A stretch of 20,001 nt of DNA, from contig JAYPDM010000020.1 of the NCBI GenBank assembly GCA_038125265.1, positions 1 through 20,001 of the forward strand. The letters are read 5' to 3'. Below, piece after piece: positions 7,430 through 14,512 of this stretch. The notes beneath the pieces are model-generated. The model was not told the origin of the DNA and ran no database searches. It saw only the letters and a list, made by a program, of their open reading frames with translations. Within the stretch, counting starts at the first letter, position 1. Every line of letters starts with the position of its first letter. A program made the position numbers and the translations under genes. Source of the stretch: JAURFX01 sp038125265 (GTDB lineage: Bacteria > Pseudomonadota > Gammaproteobacteria > Steroidobacterales > Rariloculaceae).

Positions 7430-7788
7430 TTTTTAACCAAACATTCAGACACTATTTTGATATTGCATGCGCTAATGAAAGCGAAGCCAGATCTGATACA
7501 AGGGCGAGTGAAAAATATGATAAATCGCTTAAGGTATGGGTTAAGTTTCAGTTAACAATTACAGATGGACAATTGGTTTCAATTCATTTCAATTTATATG
7601 GATGCCCCTATACAATAGCAATGTGTGGAGTTATTATTGACAGCTTTCTTGGTCAGAGTTTAGAAAATATCACTGCAGAAGCATTGGATAATAAGATGGG
7701 AATAATAGATTTACCAAGAGAGCATTTTGGAAAGTTTATAATAATAAAAGAGGCTTTTTTTGAGGAACTAAATTGCAGCATTCACTAG
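7426..7788 (+). CDS. IscU/NifU-N-like scaffold homologue lacking most cluster ligands
   Basis: The 120-residue product matches the IscU fold in length and pattern. After an N-terminal helix (FNQTFRHYF) come a beta-rich segment WVKFQLTITDGQLVSIHFNL, the block NLYGCPYTIAMCGVIIDSFLGQSLENIT, and a C-terminal helix after IDLPREHFGKFIIIKEAFF. Hand alignment to E. coli IscU keeps Cys60 (IscU Cys63) but gives Leu for Cys37, Val for the ligand Asp39, Gly for His105 and Lys for Cys106. Other cysteines (15, 67, 117) are not at ligand positions. Canonical 2Fe-2S assembly on this protein is therefore doubtful. ATG 7426 overlaps the upstream stop as ATGA; an in-frame TTG at 7414 is less likely. The reading frame is intact and translationally linked on both sides, so it is probably functional and not a decaying gene. 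The specific role is unknown. Confidence 0.75.
   Translation: MIFNQTFRHYFDIACANESEARSDTRASEKYDKSLKVWVKFQLTITDGQLVSIHFNLYGCPYTIAMCGVIIDSFLGQSLENITAEALDNKMGIIDLPREHFGKFIIIKEAFFEELNCSIH
7762..7766 (+). promoter_or_regulatory. Shine-Dalgarno sequence deciding a TTG start
   Basis: GAGGA lies 6 nt before the TTG at 7773. This ideal spacing, together with the absence of any internal methionine codon in the downstream reading frame, supports the TTG as the start of the IscA-like gene. Confidence 0.65.
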
Positions 7789-8114
7789 ACATTAAGCTTA
7801 CTGAGACGGCGAGCTCAAGAATAAAAAAGTACCTTAAATCGAATACCGATCGTGAGGCTATTCGCTTTGGTGTTAAGAAGACAGGTTGCTCTGGTTATTC
7901 TTTCTTTATTGATTATGCAAATACAAAATCTGATGAGGATATAGAGGTTACTATCGATGACATAAAATTTTATATTGATGGTCAAAGTTCTGGGGTTGTG
8001 AATAATACAACTATTGATTTTGTGAAGTCAGGCTTCCAAGAGGCTTTTCGATTTTCTAATCCAAAAATTGTCAGTGAGTGTGGCTGCGGAGAGAGCTTCA
8101 CAGTCGAAGAATAA
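7773..8114 (+). CDS. IscA-like A-type Fe-S carrier protein
   Basis: A-type carriers receive Fe-S clusters and hand them to apo-enzymes. The 113-residue product has the HesB/IscA pattern: FGVKKTGCSGYSF with Cys39, the DFVKSGFQEAFRFSNP block (about 82-97), and SECGCGESF with Cys103 and Cys105, the three invariant ligands. It aligns end to end with E. coli IscA (107 residues), including the GLNEGFKFTNP-like segment, more closely than with ErpA or SufA, though these are hard to tell apart by eye. The only available start is TTG at 7773, supported by a GAGGA site 6 nt upstream; it overlaps the end of the IscU-like gene by 16 bp. hscB, hscA, fdx and iscX, which normally follow, are missing, and ndk comes next after 20 nt. 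Product class is secure; partner proteins are uncertain. Confidence 0.92.
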   Translation: MQHSLDIKLTETASSRIKKYLKSNTDREAIRFGVKKTGCSGYSFFIDYANTKSDEDIEVTIDDIKFYIDGQSSGVVNNTTIDFVKSGFQEAFRFSNPKIVSECGCGESFTVEE

Positions 8115-8123
8115 TTAAGCTAG

Positions 8124-8129
8124 AAGGAG
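8124..8129 (+). promoter_or_regulatory. Strong Shine-Dalgarno sequence of ndk
   Basis: AAGGAG ends 5 nt before the ndk ATG at 8135 and is the closest match to the anti-Shine-Dalgarno consensus in the window. It decides the ndk start against an in-frame upstream extension that would overlap the IscA-like gene. Confidence 0.8.
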
Positions 8130-8134
8130 AAATT

Positions 8135-8554
8135 ATGGAATTAACTTTATCAATTATTAAGCCAGATGGTGTTGAAAAGAATATCATCGGCGAAGTTTAT
8201 AAAAGGTTTGAACAAGCCGGTCTAAAGATTGTTGCTTCAAAAATGATGCATCTGACTGAGGAGCAGGCAGGAAAATTTTATGAAGTACATAAGGAAAGAC
8301 CCTTCTATGGTGAGCTTGTAACTTATATGTCATCGGGTCCGATTATGGTTCAGGCGCTGTATGGAGAAAATGCGATCCAAAAAAATAGGGAGCTGATGGG
8401 CGCCACCAATCCAAAAGAGGCGGATCCCGGAACCATAAGGGCAGATTTTGCTGACTCCATTGATAAAAATGCTGTTCATGGCTCAGATGCACCAGATACA
8501 GCAAAAGTAGAAATTGATTTCTTTTTTGGTCAGGATCAGATCTTTATGAGATAG
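8135..8554 (+). CDS. ndk: Nucleoside diphosphate kinase
   Basis: Ndk equilibrates nucleoside diphosphates and triphosphates through a phosphohistidine. The 139-residue product has the usual length (about 141-143). SIIKPDGVEKN carries Lys9 of the ATP site, MSSGPIMVQAL and NRELMGATNP contribute the nucleotide pocket, and NAVHGSD carries the phosphorylated His115. The ATG is set by a strong AAGGAG site 5 nt upstream, in the 20-nt gap after the IscA-like gene; the reading frame is open further upstream but that extension would run over the neighbour and lacks family similarity. The strong ribosome site fits a highly expressed enzyme in the middle of a weakly marked operon. The gene order ndk-rlmN downstream of isc is conserved in Pseudomonas and, with inserts, in E. 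coli. Confidence 0.98.
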   Translation: MELTLSIIKPDGVEKNIIGEVYKRFEQAGLKIVASKMMHLTEEQAGKFYEVHKERPFYGELVTYMSSGPIMVQALYGENAIQKNRELMGATNPKEADPGTIRADFADSIDKNAVHGSDAPDTAKVEIDFFFGQDQIFMR

Positions 8555-8564
8555 GTTGGTCAAT

Positions 8565-9638
8565 GTGTCAAAACTAAATTTGATCGGTAAGTCTGAAAAA
8601 GAGCTCAATGATTTTTTTTATTCTATAGGGGAGAGATCCTATAGAAGCAGACAGGTGCTATCCTGGTTACATAAAAAAGGAGCCGTGGATATCAGTCTGA
8701 TGACAGATATCAGTATGCAGGTAAGGGAAAAGCTATCGGATCAATTCTGCATTGATATCCCTGTTCCAATATCTACACAATCATCTGTTGATGGCACTCA
8801 GAAATTTCTGTTTCCAGTTGGCAACGATCAGTTTATTGAGAGTGTCTACATTCCTGAGGCAACTAGGGCAACATTATGCATATCGTCACAGGTGGGGTGT
8901 GCTATGGATTGTAGTTTCTGTGCGACGGGTTACCAAGGTTTTAGCAGAAATTTAGACGCGAATGAGATTATGGGCCAATTTATTGCGGTTTCATCTTATC
9001 TAAACAGCAATAACTTAAAGCCTATAACCAACGTTGTTTTTATGGGTATGGGGGAACCACTCACGAACTTAACTGAAGTTGTTAAGGTTTCTAATCTCTT
9101 GATGAGTGATTTGCTTTATGGTATTTCCCGTCGAAGGGTAACTATCAGCACTTCAGGAGTTGTTCCAAATATCTATAAGCTTGCTGGAGAGACTAATGCC
9201 TCACTGGCTATTTCATTGCATGCGGCTAACGATGAATTAAGAAATGAATTAGTACCAATCAATAAATTTTATAATATTGCACAGCTACTTGAGGCTTGTA
9301 ATTTCTATGCAAAGGAGACTAAGGCTCGATACATTACCTTTGAATATGTCATGCTAAAAGAAATCAATGACTCATTAGTAGCTGCAAAGGAACTTGCGGT
9401 CCTGTTAAAAAATTTCCCAGCAAAGGTTAACTTGATTCCTTTTAATCCTTTTCCAGAATCCTCTTATCAGTGTTCGGATGAATATCAAATTAATAAATTT
9501 TGTAAAGTCCTTCAAAGCAAGGGTATATTTACAAGTATAAGAAAAACCCGAGGCGATGATATTGATGCGGCATGTGGACAGCTTGCTGGCAAGGTCAATG
9601 ATAGGATTAAGAATCGATTAGGCCAACAAAAATTATGA
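8565..9638 (+). CDS. rlmN: Dual-specificity 23S rRNA/tRNA adenine-C2 methyltransferase RlmN
   Basis: RlmN is a radical-SAM enzyme methylating C2 of A2503 in 23S rRNA and A37 in certain tRNAs. Taking the GTG at 8565 gives 357 residues; TTG at 8556 would add three and start 1 nt after the ndk stop. GTG is preferred because AGG at 8553-8555 is then 9 nt away and the product begins MSKLNLIG, close to the conserved KINLL start. The radical cluster motif CAMDCSFC has Cys112, Cys116 and Cys119 (GTG numbering). GMGEPLTN binds SAM, NLIPFNPFP and RKTRGDDIDAACGQL follow, and Cys337 in the latter is the methyl-carrying mechanistic cysteine. The enzyme needs a 4Fe-4S cluster, so its place behind the Fe-S genes is functionally apt. 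It ends in an ATGA overlap with the next gene. Confidence 0.97.
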   Translation: MSKLNLIGKSEKELNDFFYSIGERSYRSRQVLSWLHKKGAVDISLMTDISMQVREKLSDQFCIDIPVPISTQSSVDGTQKFLFPVGNDQFIESVYIPEATRATLCISSQVGCAMDCSFCATGYQGFSRNLDANEIMGQFIAVSSYLNSNNLKPITNVVFMGMGEPLTNLTEVVKVSNLLMSDLLYGISRRRVTISTSGVVPNIYKLAGETNASLAISLHAANDELRNELVPINKFYNIAQLLEACNFYAKETKARYITFEYVMLKEINDSLVAAKELAVLLKNFPAKVNLIPFNPFPESSYQCSDEYQINKFCKVLQSKGIFTSIRKTRGDDIDAACGQLAGKVNDRIKNRLGQQKL

Positions 9639-10030
9639 CAATTGAAAATAAAACGGAAGAAAAGAAAGATGTGGTGCTCTCTTTAGGGCAAAGGCTCATT
9701 AATGCCAGAGAGGCAAAAGGATTGAGTTTAGAGGAGCTGGCAAATCAAATGAACCTTATTCCTGAAATGGTCGAAAACTTAGAGAAAGAACTATTCAATT
9801 CCTTCGAAGCAAAAGTCTATATCACTGGATACCTGAGGTTATATTGTAAGCTTGTTGGCCTCGATGCTAATGAAGCCATAGCGCTGTACTATCGTGATCC
9901 TGCAAACAGAACCGAAAACCCTAGCGAAGAATCTATTGCCAGCCAGTCTAAAGATCAGACTCAACTCTATTTATTGATTGGGGCAGTTATTCTAATAGCT
10001 TTAGGTGCTAGCTACCTCATGTTCTTTTAG
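9635..10030 (+). CDS. Short RodZ-like HTH membrane protein
   Basis: RodZ links the MreB cytoskeleton to the cell-wall elongation machinery at the inner membrane. The 131-residue product has an N-terminal Cro/CI-type helix-turn-helix of the RodZ kind (about residues 14-80: LGQRLINAREAKGLSLEELA, then KVYITGYLRLYCKLVGLD), a polar linker of about 25 residues, and one membrane segment (about 110-131) that finishes the protein. E. coli RodZ has 337 residues, so the whole periplasmic domain and most of the linker are missing. The stop is natural and hisS begins 2 nt later, so this is not a window artefact. Position between rlmN and hisS is that of rodZ; pilF/pilW and ispG, normally next to it, are absent. 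It could instead be a repurposed membrane-anchored regulator. Confidence 0.8.
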   Translation: MTIENKTEEKKDVVLSLGQRLINAREAKGLSLEELANQMNLIPEMVENLEKELFNSFEAKVYITGYLRLYCKLVGLDANEAIALYYRDPANRTENPSEESIASQSKDQTQLYLLIGAVILIALGASYLMFF

Positions 10031-10032
10031 CC

Positions 10033-11307
10033 ATGGCTAAGCAGATAAATTCTATAAAGGGAATGAATGATATTTTGCCGCATGACATGGCTTTATTTAA
10101 TTGTTTGCTTGATGTTGTAAAGAAGTCGCTATCAGGTTATGGCTACGAGGAAATATCGACACCAATTTTAGAAAAAACAGACCTCTTTGCAAGATCCATT
10201 GGTGGAGCTACTGACATTGTCTCAAAGGAGATGTATACGTTTCTTGATAAAAGTGATGAGAGTCTGACTCTGCGGCCCGAAGCTACAGCTGGTATTGTTA
10301 GGGCAGGTATAACGAATAATTTATTTTATGGGGCACAAAAAAAATTATGGTGCTATGGACCTATGTTTCGATATGAGAGGCCACAAAAAGGGAGATTCAG
10401 GCAGTTCCACCAGGTAAGTGTTGAGACGTTTGGTTACCGCAATATAGGCATTGATGCTGAGCTCATTGCAATTTCAAATTTAATTTGGGATCGATTGAAA
10501 ATTGATAAGCCTACTTTGGAAATCAACACCATGGGGTCCTTTGAATCAAGAGAAGATTACAAGAGTGTCTTGGTTAATTATTTTAAAAAATTTAAAAAAG
10601 ATTTTGATCAGGATGACAAAAGAAGAATCGAGCTTAATCCATTAAGGCTATTAGATACTAAAAATATAAAACTAAAGAAAGCTATCGATGAAGCTCCGTC
10701 GATGTTTGAGTATATTGATGATGAGTCAAAAAATGAATTTATTGAACTTCTTGCGTTGCTTGATCAGCTGGGTATTAAGTATCAATTAAATAATAAGCTT
10801 GTCCGAGGCTTGGATTACTACAATAAGACTGTCTTTGAGTGGACTACGGATAAATTAGGTTCGCAGTCTGCAATTTGCTCTGGAGGCAGGTACGACTCAT
10901 TGGTTGGGCAGTTAGGTGGCTCTGATATCCCTGCGTGTGGATGGGCACTTGGCATGGAAAGAATCATCGAGCTAATGAAATTGAGTAACCAAGTTAATGA
11001 GAATAATTGCGATGTTTATGTTATTCCAGTGGGTAAAGATGCCCTATCTTTTACAATAAATCTTATGGATAAGATGAACCGTGAATTAAAAGATATTATA
11101 ATTTTCGCAGATTATGCTGATACAGGCCTTAAGTCGAGAATGAAAAAAGCAGACAAGTCAGGTGCGAAGTATGCAGTGATAGTCGGTGAAGATGAATTGA
11201 AGCAATCGCAAGTCTCATTAAAAGATATGAGAGATAGTAGCGAGCAAAAATCTGTCTCTACTGCAGGTCTATTAAAGCTTCTTAAAAAGGAAAAAAATAA
11301 TGGATGA
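10033..11307 (+). CDS. hisS: Histidyl-tRNA synthetase
   Basis: HisRS is a class II synthetase charging tRNA-His. The product has 424 residues, the same as E. coli. Motif 1 region covers ISTPILEKTDLF (41-52); TLRPEATAGIVRA (79-91) is the ATP/histidine pocket; motif 2 is GPMFRYERPQKGRFRQFHQV (109-128); the histidine-specific RGLDYYNKTVFEW begins at Arg258; motif 3 is CGWALGMERI (302-311). A C-terminal anticodon-binding domain of about 95 residues follows. The ATG is 2 nt after the upstream stop and has no Shine-Dalgarno sequence, pointing to coupling. The gene overlaps yfgM by 8 bp. In related genomes ispG stands directly before hisS and is not here. Confidence 0.98.
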   Translation: MAKQINSIKGMNDILPHDMALFNCLLDVVKKSLSGYGYEEISTPILEKTDLFARSIGGATDIVSKEMYTFLDKSDESLTLRPEATAGIVRAGITNNLFYGAQKKLWCYGPMFRYERPQKGRFRQFHQVSVETFGYRNIGIDAELIAISNLIWDRLKIDKPTLEINTMGSFESREDYKSVLVNYFKKFKKDFDQDDKRRIELNPLRLLDTKNIKLKKAIDEAPSMFEYIDDESKNEFIELLALLDQLGIKYQLNNKLVRGLDYYNKTVFEWTTDKLGSQSAICSGGRYDSLVGQLGGSDIPACGWALGMERIIELMKLSNQVNENNCDVYVIPVGKDALSFTINLMDKMNRELKDIIIFADYADTGLKSRMKKADKSGAKYAVIVGEDELKQSQVSLKDMRDSSEQKSVSTAGLLKLLKKEKNNG

Positions 11308-11932
11308 TTATCTAGACGAAAAAGAACAGATAGAAGAGATTAAATCTTGGCTTAAAGAGAACTGGCTTGCCTTGGTTGCAGGTGTCATTGTAGGATTTGG
11401 TGGACTTTTTTCCTGGAATTGGTACCAAGACTCCGTATATGAGAGCAATACACAAGCATTAGCTATCTTTGATCAGGCGCAACAGGAGCTCACGCTAGGT
11501 AACTTTGATTCAGCCTTAGCCTTGCTACAAAATTTAAGATCAGACTATAACAGCAGTCCATACACAGATTTTCTTGGTTTGCTCTATTCAACCTATCTAT
11601 TAAGTAATGGGAACACTGCCGATGCAGCAGTTGAGATTGAGTATGTGCTTAACAACACTACTGATGAATACCTCCGGTTGATTGCTACATGGAGATTGGC
11701 AAGAGTGAATGTGGAGATGACGAACTATGACAGAGCGCTCGAGCTTGTACAGAATAAAAATCATGCGCTCTCTGCAAACTTTACTGAGCTGGAGGGGGAT
11801 GTTTATTTCTTTAGAGGTGAGTTTGATTTGGCAAGTAATACGTATATGTCAATCTTGTCCGATCCTAATATCAATTCAATTGATTTAAATACTTTAATGC
11901 TAAAGATTAATAATCTTGCTGCTGAGTTTTAG
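11300..11932 (+). CDS. yfgM: YfgM family membrane-anchored TPR protein
   Basis: YfgM is an inner-membrane protein with a periplasmic tetratricopeptide domain; in E. coli it associates with the SecYEG translocon and the chaperone PpiD. The 210-residue product (E. coli 206) starts with the family pattern EKEQIEEIKSWLKENWLALV, has a membrane segment at about 22-40, and then helical repeats rich in Ala, Leu and Tyr, such as the FDSALALLQNL and YDRALELVQNK helices. AAGG at 11287-11290, 9 nt before the ATG, is an acceptable ribosome site. The 8-bp overlap with hisS and the conserved order hisS-yfgM-bamB-der support the name as much as the sequence, which is poorly conserved in this family. Confidence 0.88.
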   Translation: MDDYLDEKEQIEEIKSWLKENWLALVAGVIVGFGGLFSWNWYQDSVYESNTQALAIFDQAQQELTLGNFDSALALLQNLRSDYNSSPYTDFLGLLYSTYLLSNGNTADAAVEIEYVLNNTTDEYLRLIATWRLARVNVEMTNYDRALELVQNKNHALSANFTELEGDVYFFRGEFDLASNTYMSILSDPNINSIDLNTLMLKINNLAAEF

Positions 11933-11941
11933 AAAAGATCC

Positions 11942-13084
11942 ATGCTTAAAAAAATTTATTTACTAGCCATTGGCCTGATTCTTTCTGGTTGCTTTATGTT
12001 CGAGGAGGATGAGGTTGTCATTAATCCTCCTGACCTACTTGTTGATTTTATTGAGACACGTGAAATCACAGAGGTATGGCAAACAAACATTGGTCGCCTT
12101 AATTTGTCTTCAGATAATATAACTTTGAGTTCAAATGGGACCTTATTATTTGTTTCGAGTGGAAACAGCGAAATCTTAGCTCTTGATATAGAGAATGGGA
12201 ATGAAGTTTGGTCTCAGCAATTTGATTTTAATATTGTGTCAGGGCCAGAGTATGCCGCAGGTCGATTATTCGTCTCAAGTGCCGAGGGGAGTATTGTCAG
12301 TGTAAATGCTGAAAACGGCTCATTAAATTGGGAAATTTCAATTAATGCTGAGGTCAGTACGCCTCTTACTGCAACGAATCAGGGTTTGGTAATAGGCACC
12401 TCTGAGGGAACCATTATTGGGATAAACCCTAACAATGGCGTTATTCTTTGGGAAAATCAGCAAGAGATGCCGGTTTTGACAGTTAGAGGTGGCACCAAAC
12501 CCATTATCTCTGGGGCGACAGTATTGGCAGGATTTGATAATGGTCGAGTTGCTGCGTACAACTTGTTTACTGGGGATACGCTTTGGGAGATACCTTTGTC
12601 TCTTGCATCCGGAACCTCTCAACTTGAGAGATTGATTGATGTAGCAGATCGTATGGTGCTAAGGGGCAATATACTTTATTGCATAAATTTACATGGTTAC
12701 TTGACTGCGATTGAGATTAATAATGGAACACCGCTATGGAATAGGGAGATCTCAAGTCATGCCGGAGTAAGTGCAAACGATACTCGACTTATAGTTCTTG
12801 ATGAGATTGGAGATATCTATACTTACCAAGCACAATCTTCTACGCCAGACTGGACCAATGATAGTTTTTCATACAGAGATTTAACTTTACCTGCGATATT
12901 GCCCGGTTATGTTGTGACAGGAGACTTTGAGGGTTATGTCCATCTTATTGATAGCACAAATGGGGAAGTTGCAAACAGGATTCGATCTGCAAGATCTCCG
13001 ATCTCAATACCAATTCTTGCCCTTGGAGATAATTTTTTTGTTTTATCTGATGCAGGAAATTTAGCAAGCTATACTTTAAATTAG
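11942..13084 (+). CDS. bamB: Outer-membrane assembly lipoprotein BamB
   Basis: BamB is a beta-propeller lipoprotein of the BAM complex that inserts outer-membrane beta-barrels. The 380-residue product has a lipoprotein signal peptide ending in LILSGC with lipidated Cys17. The mature part shows the PQQ-type propeller repeats: WQTNIG, then LDIENGNEVWSQQF, VNAENGSLNWEIS, INPNNGVILWENQ, YNLFTGDTLWEIP and IEINNGTPLWNRE, each with the Gly-Trp blade pattern. The second residue after Cys is Met rather than Asp, consistent with sorting to the outer membrane under the E. coli rule. E. coli BamB has 392 residues. Its presence confirms a Gram-negative envelope and complements SecDF, YajC and YfgM in the same window. 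It lies 9 nt after yfgM and 18 nt before the der ATG. Confidence 0.95.
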   Translation: MLKKIYLLAIGLILSGCFMFEEDEVVINPPDLLVDFIETREITEVWQTNIGRLNLSSDNITLSSNGTLLFVSSGNSEILALDIENGNEVWSQQFDFNIVSGPEYAAGRLFVSSAEGSIVSVNAENGSLNWEISINAEVSTPLTATNQGLVIGTSEGTIIGINPNNGVILWENQQEMPVLTVRGGTKPIISGATVLAGFDNGRVAAYNLFTGDTLWEIPLSLASGTSQLERLIDVADRMVLRGNILYCINLHGYLTAIEINNGTPLWNREISSHAGVSANDTRLIVLDEIGDIYTYQAQSSTPDWTNDSFSYRDLTLPAILPGYVVTGDFEGYVHLIDSTNGEVANRIRSARSPISIPILALGDNFFVLSDAGNLASYTLN

Positions 13085-13102
13085 TAATGTTTGGATATTG
13101 TG

Positions 13103-14422
13103 ATGCAGAGTATAGCCATTGTCGGACGCCCCAATGTTGGAAAATCAACATTATTTAATAAGCTAACTCGCTCTAAGGATGCCATTGTAGCTGATTACGA
13201 GGGCGTTACTCGAGATAGAAAATATGGCATTTCATCGGTATTTGATCAGGAATATATTTTTATTGATACCGGTGGCGTGACCTATGAACATGATGGACTA
13301 AAAGGCGAGACGCAAGCTCAAGCAGAGTTAGCTGCTCTTGAGGCTAGCATTATATTTTTTATTGTCGATGGCTCAAAGAATCTTAGCTCAATTGATGCAG
13401 ACTTTCTTAAGGAGATCAGAAAACTAAATAAACCGACTCTACTTATCATTAATAAAGCCGATCAGTCTGATTCAAATTTTATTAGTACAGAATTTTCCTC
13501 ACTTGGGCTAAAGGATCAAGTGATAATTTCTGCAAAGTCTAGAAAGCAATTTCCTGAGATTGAAGACTTCTTACAAGAGCATGTAACAAGTGATTCAACT
13601 GTTAATCCATTAAAATTTCAAGAGCCTTTTATTGCAATCATTGGTGCCCCAAATGCCGGCAAATCTACGCTCACTAATAGATATCTTAATGATAGCCAAG
13701 TAATCACATCTGACGTGCCTGGCACAACCAGAGATAATATCTTTCTCCCTTGCCACAAATTTGATCAGGATTTCACTTTAGTCGACACGGCTGGAATAAG
13801 AAAAAAGTCAAAGAAAAAAGATCTTGTTGAAAAATTTAGCTTAGCAAAATCCCTTGAGGCTATTCGAAGATCTAATGCAGTAATTTTTTTGATTAATGCT
13901 GAGCAGGGCCTTACAGAGAATGATCGCTCTCTTATTGGCCTGACGCTTGAGCAAGGAAAATCATTAGCCATTGGGGTTAATAAGTGGGATTTGCTATCTA
14001 GGAAAGAGAGGGCTCAATTTGATTTACAATATAAAGAAAAGCTCTCATTTGCTCATTTTGTTCAAAGAGTGAATATATCAGCATTGCATGGAAGCTCTAT
14101 CAATGATCTTCTAAAGATTACATTGAAGCTATTTAAGCAATCAAAAAGAAAATACAGCACCTCGCAATTAAATAATATCCTCGATTTACTCAAACAGGAG
14201 CATAACCCTCCCACCTCAGGAAGATTTAAAATCCATCTAAAATATATTAATCAAATTGACCATGATCCGCTTACTCTATTGGTGCATGGAAATTTAACCG
14301 AAAAACTACCTGATTCCTACAAACGCTTTTTAATCAATGGTTTTCGAAGATCACTTAAGCTAAAAGGCGCAATCATTCGGATGAATTTTAAATCTTCTAA
14401 TAACCCATATGCAGGGAAGTAG
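13103..14422 (+). CDS. der: Ribosome-assembly GTPase Der (EngA)
   Basis: Der has two consecutive GTPase domains and a KH-like domain and acts in 50S subunit maturation. ATG 13103 gives 439 residues beginning MQSIAIVGRPNVGKST, which fits the E. coli start; an in-frame TTG at 13091 is less likely. G domain 1 has GRPNVGKST (8-16), DTGG and NKAD (117-120). G domain 2 has GAPNAGKST (181-189), DTAGIRKKSK and NKWD (293-296). The C-terminal about 95 residues form the KH-like domain. E. coli Der has about 490 residues; the difference is mostly a shorter linker between G domains and a shorter C-terminal tail. The second P-loop has Ala-Pro and Ala where Arg-Pro and Val are more usual, but the essential Gly-Lys-Ser is kept. 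It is the last gene of the run that starts at trmJ. Confidence 0.97.
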   Translation: MQSIAIVGRPNVGKSTLFNKLTRSKDAIVADYEGVTRDRKYGISSVFDQEYIFIDTGGVTYEHDGLKGETQAQAELAALEASIIFFIVDGSKNLSSIDADFLKEIRKLNKPTLLIINKADQSDSNFISTEFSSLGLKDQVIISAKSRKQFPEIEDFLQEHVTSDSTVNPLKFQEPFIAIIGAPNAGKSTLTNRYLNDSQVITSDVPGTTRDNIFLPCHKFDQDFTLVDTAGIRKKSKKKDLVEKFSLAKSLEAIRRSNAVIFLINAEQGLTENDRSLIGLTLEQGKSLAIGVNKWDLLSRKERAQFDLQYKEKLSFAHFVQRVNISALHGSSINDLLKITLKLFKQSKRKYSTSQLNNILDLLKQEHNPPTSGRFKIHLKYINQIDHDPLTLLVHGNLTEKLPDSYKRFLINGFRRSLKLKGAIIRMNFKSSNNPYAGK

Positions 14423-14512
14423 ACTTAACAAGAAATCTTTAGAAATATGCATAAGATAATAATAAAAAGTTTTAGTATTCTTCCCTCCAATTGATTAAAC
14501 TTCTGCAGATTA

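Noticed and set aside
8078..8134. Upstream extension of ndk by 19 codons in an open frame
   Set aside because: It overlaps the IscA-like coding end, has no similarity to Ndk, and the strong AAGGAG site points to the ATG at 8135.
14423..14512. Promoter or intrinsic terminator in the gap between der and the acyltransferase gene
   Set aside because: The candidates TAAGAT (14452) and TTAACA (14425) are 21 nt apart, too far, and no GC-rich stem followed by T residues is present. The gap is AT-rich with nothing firm in it.
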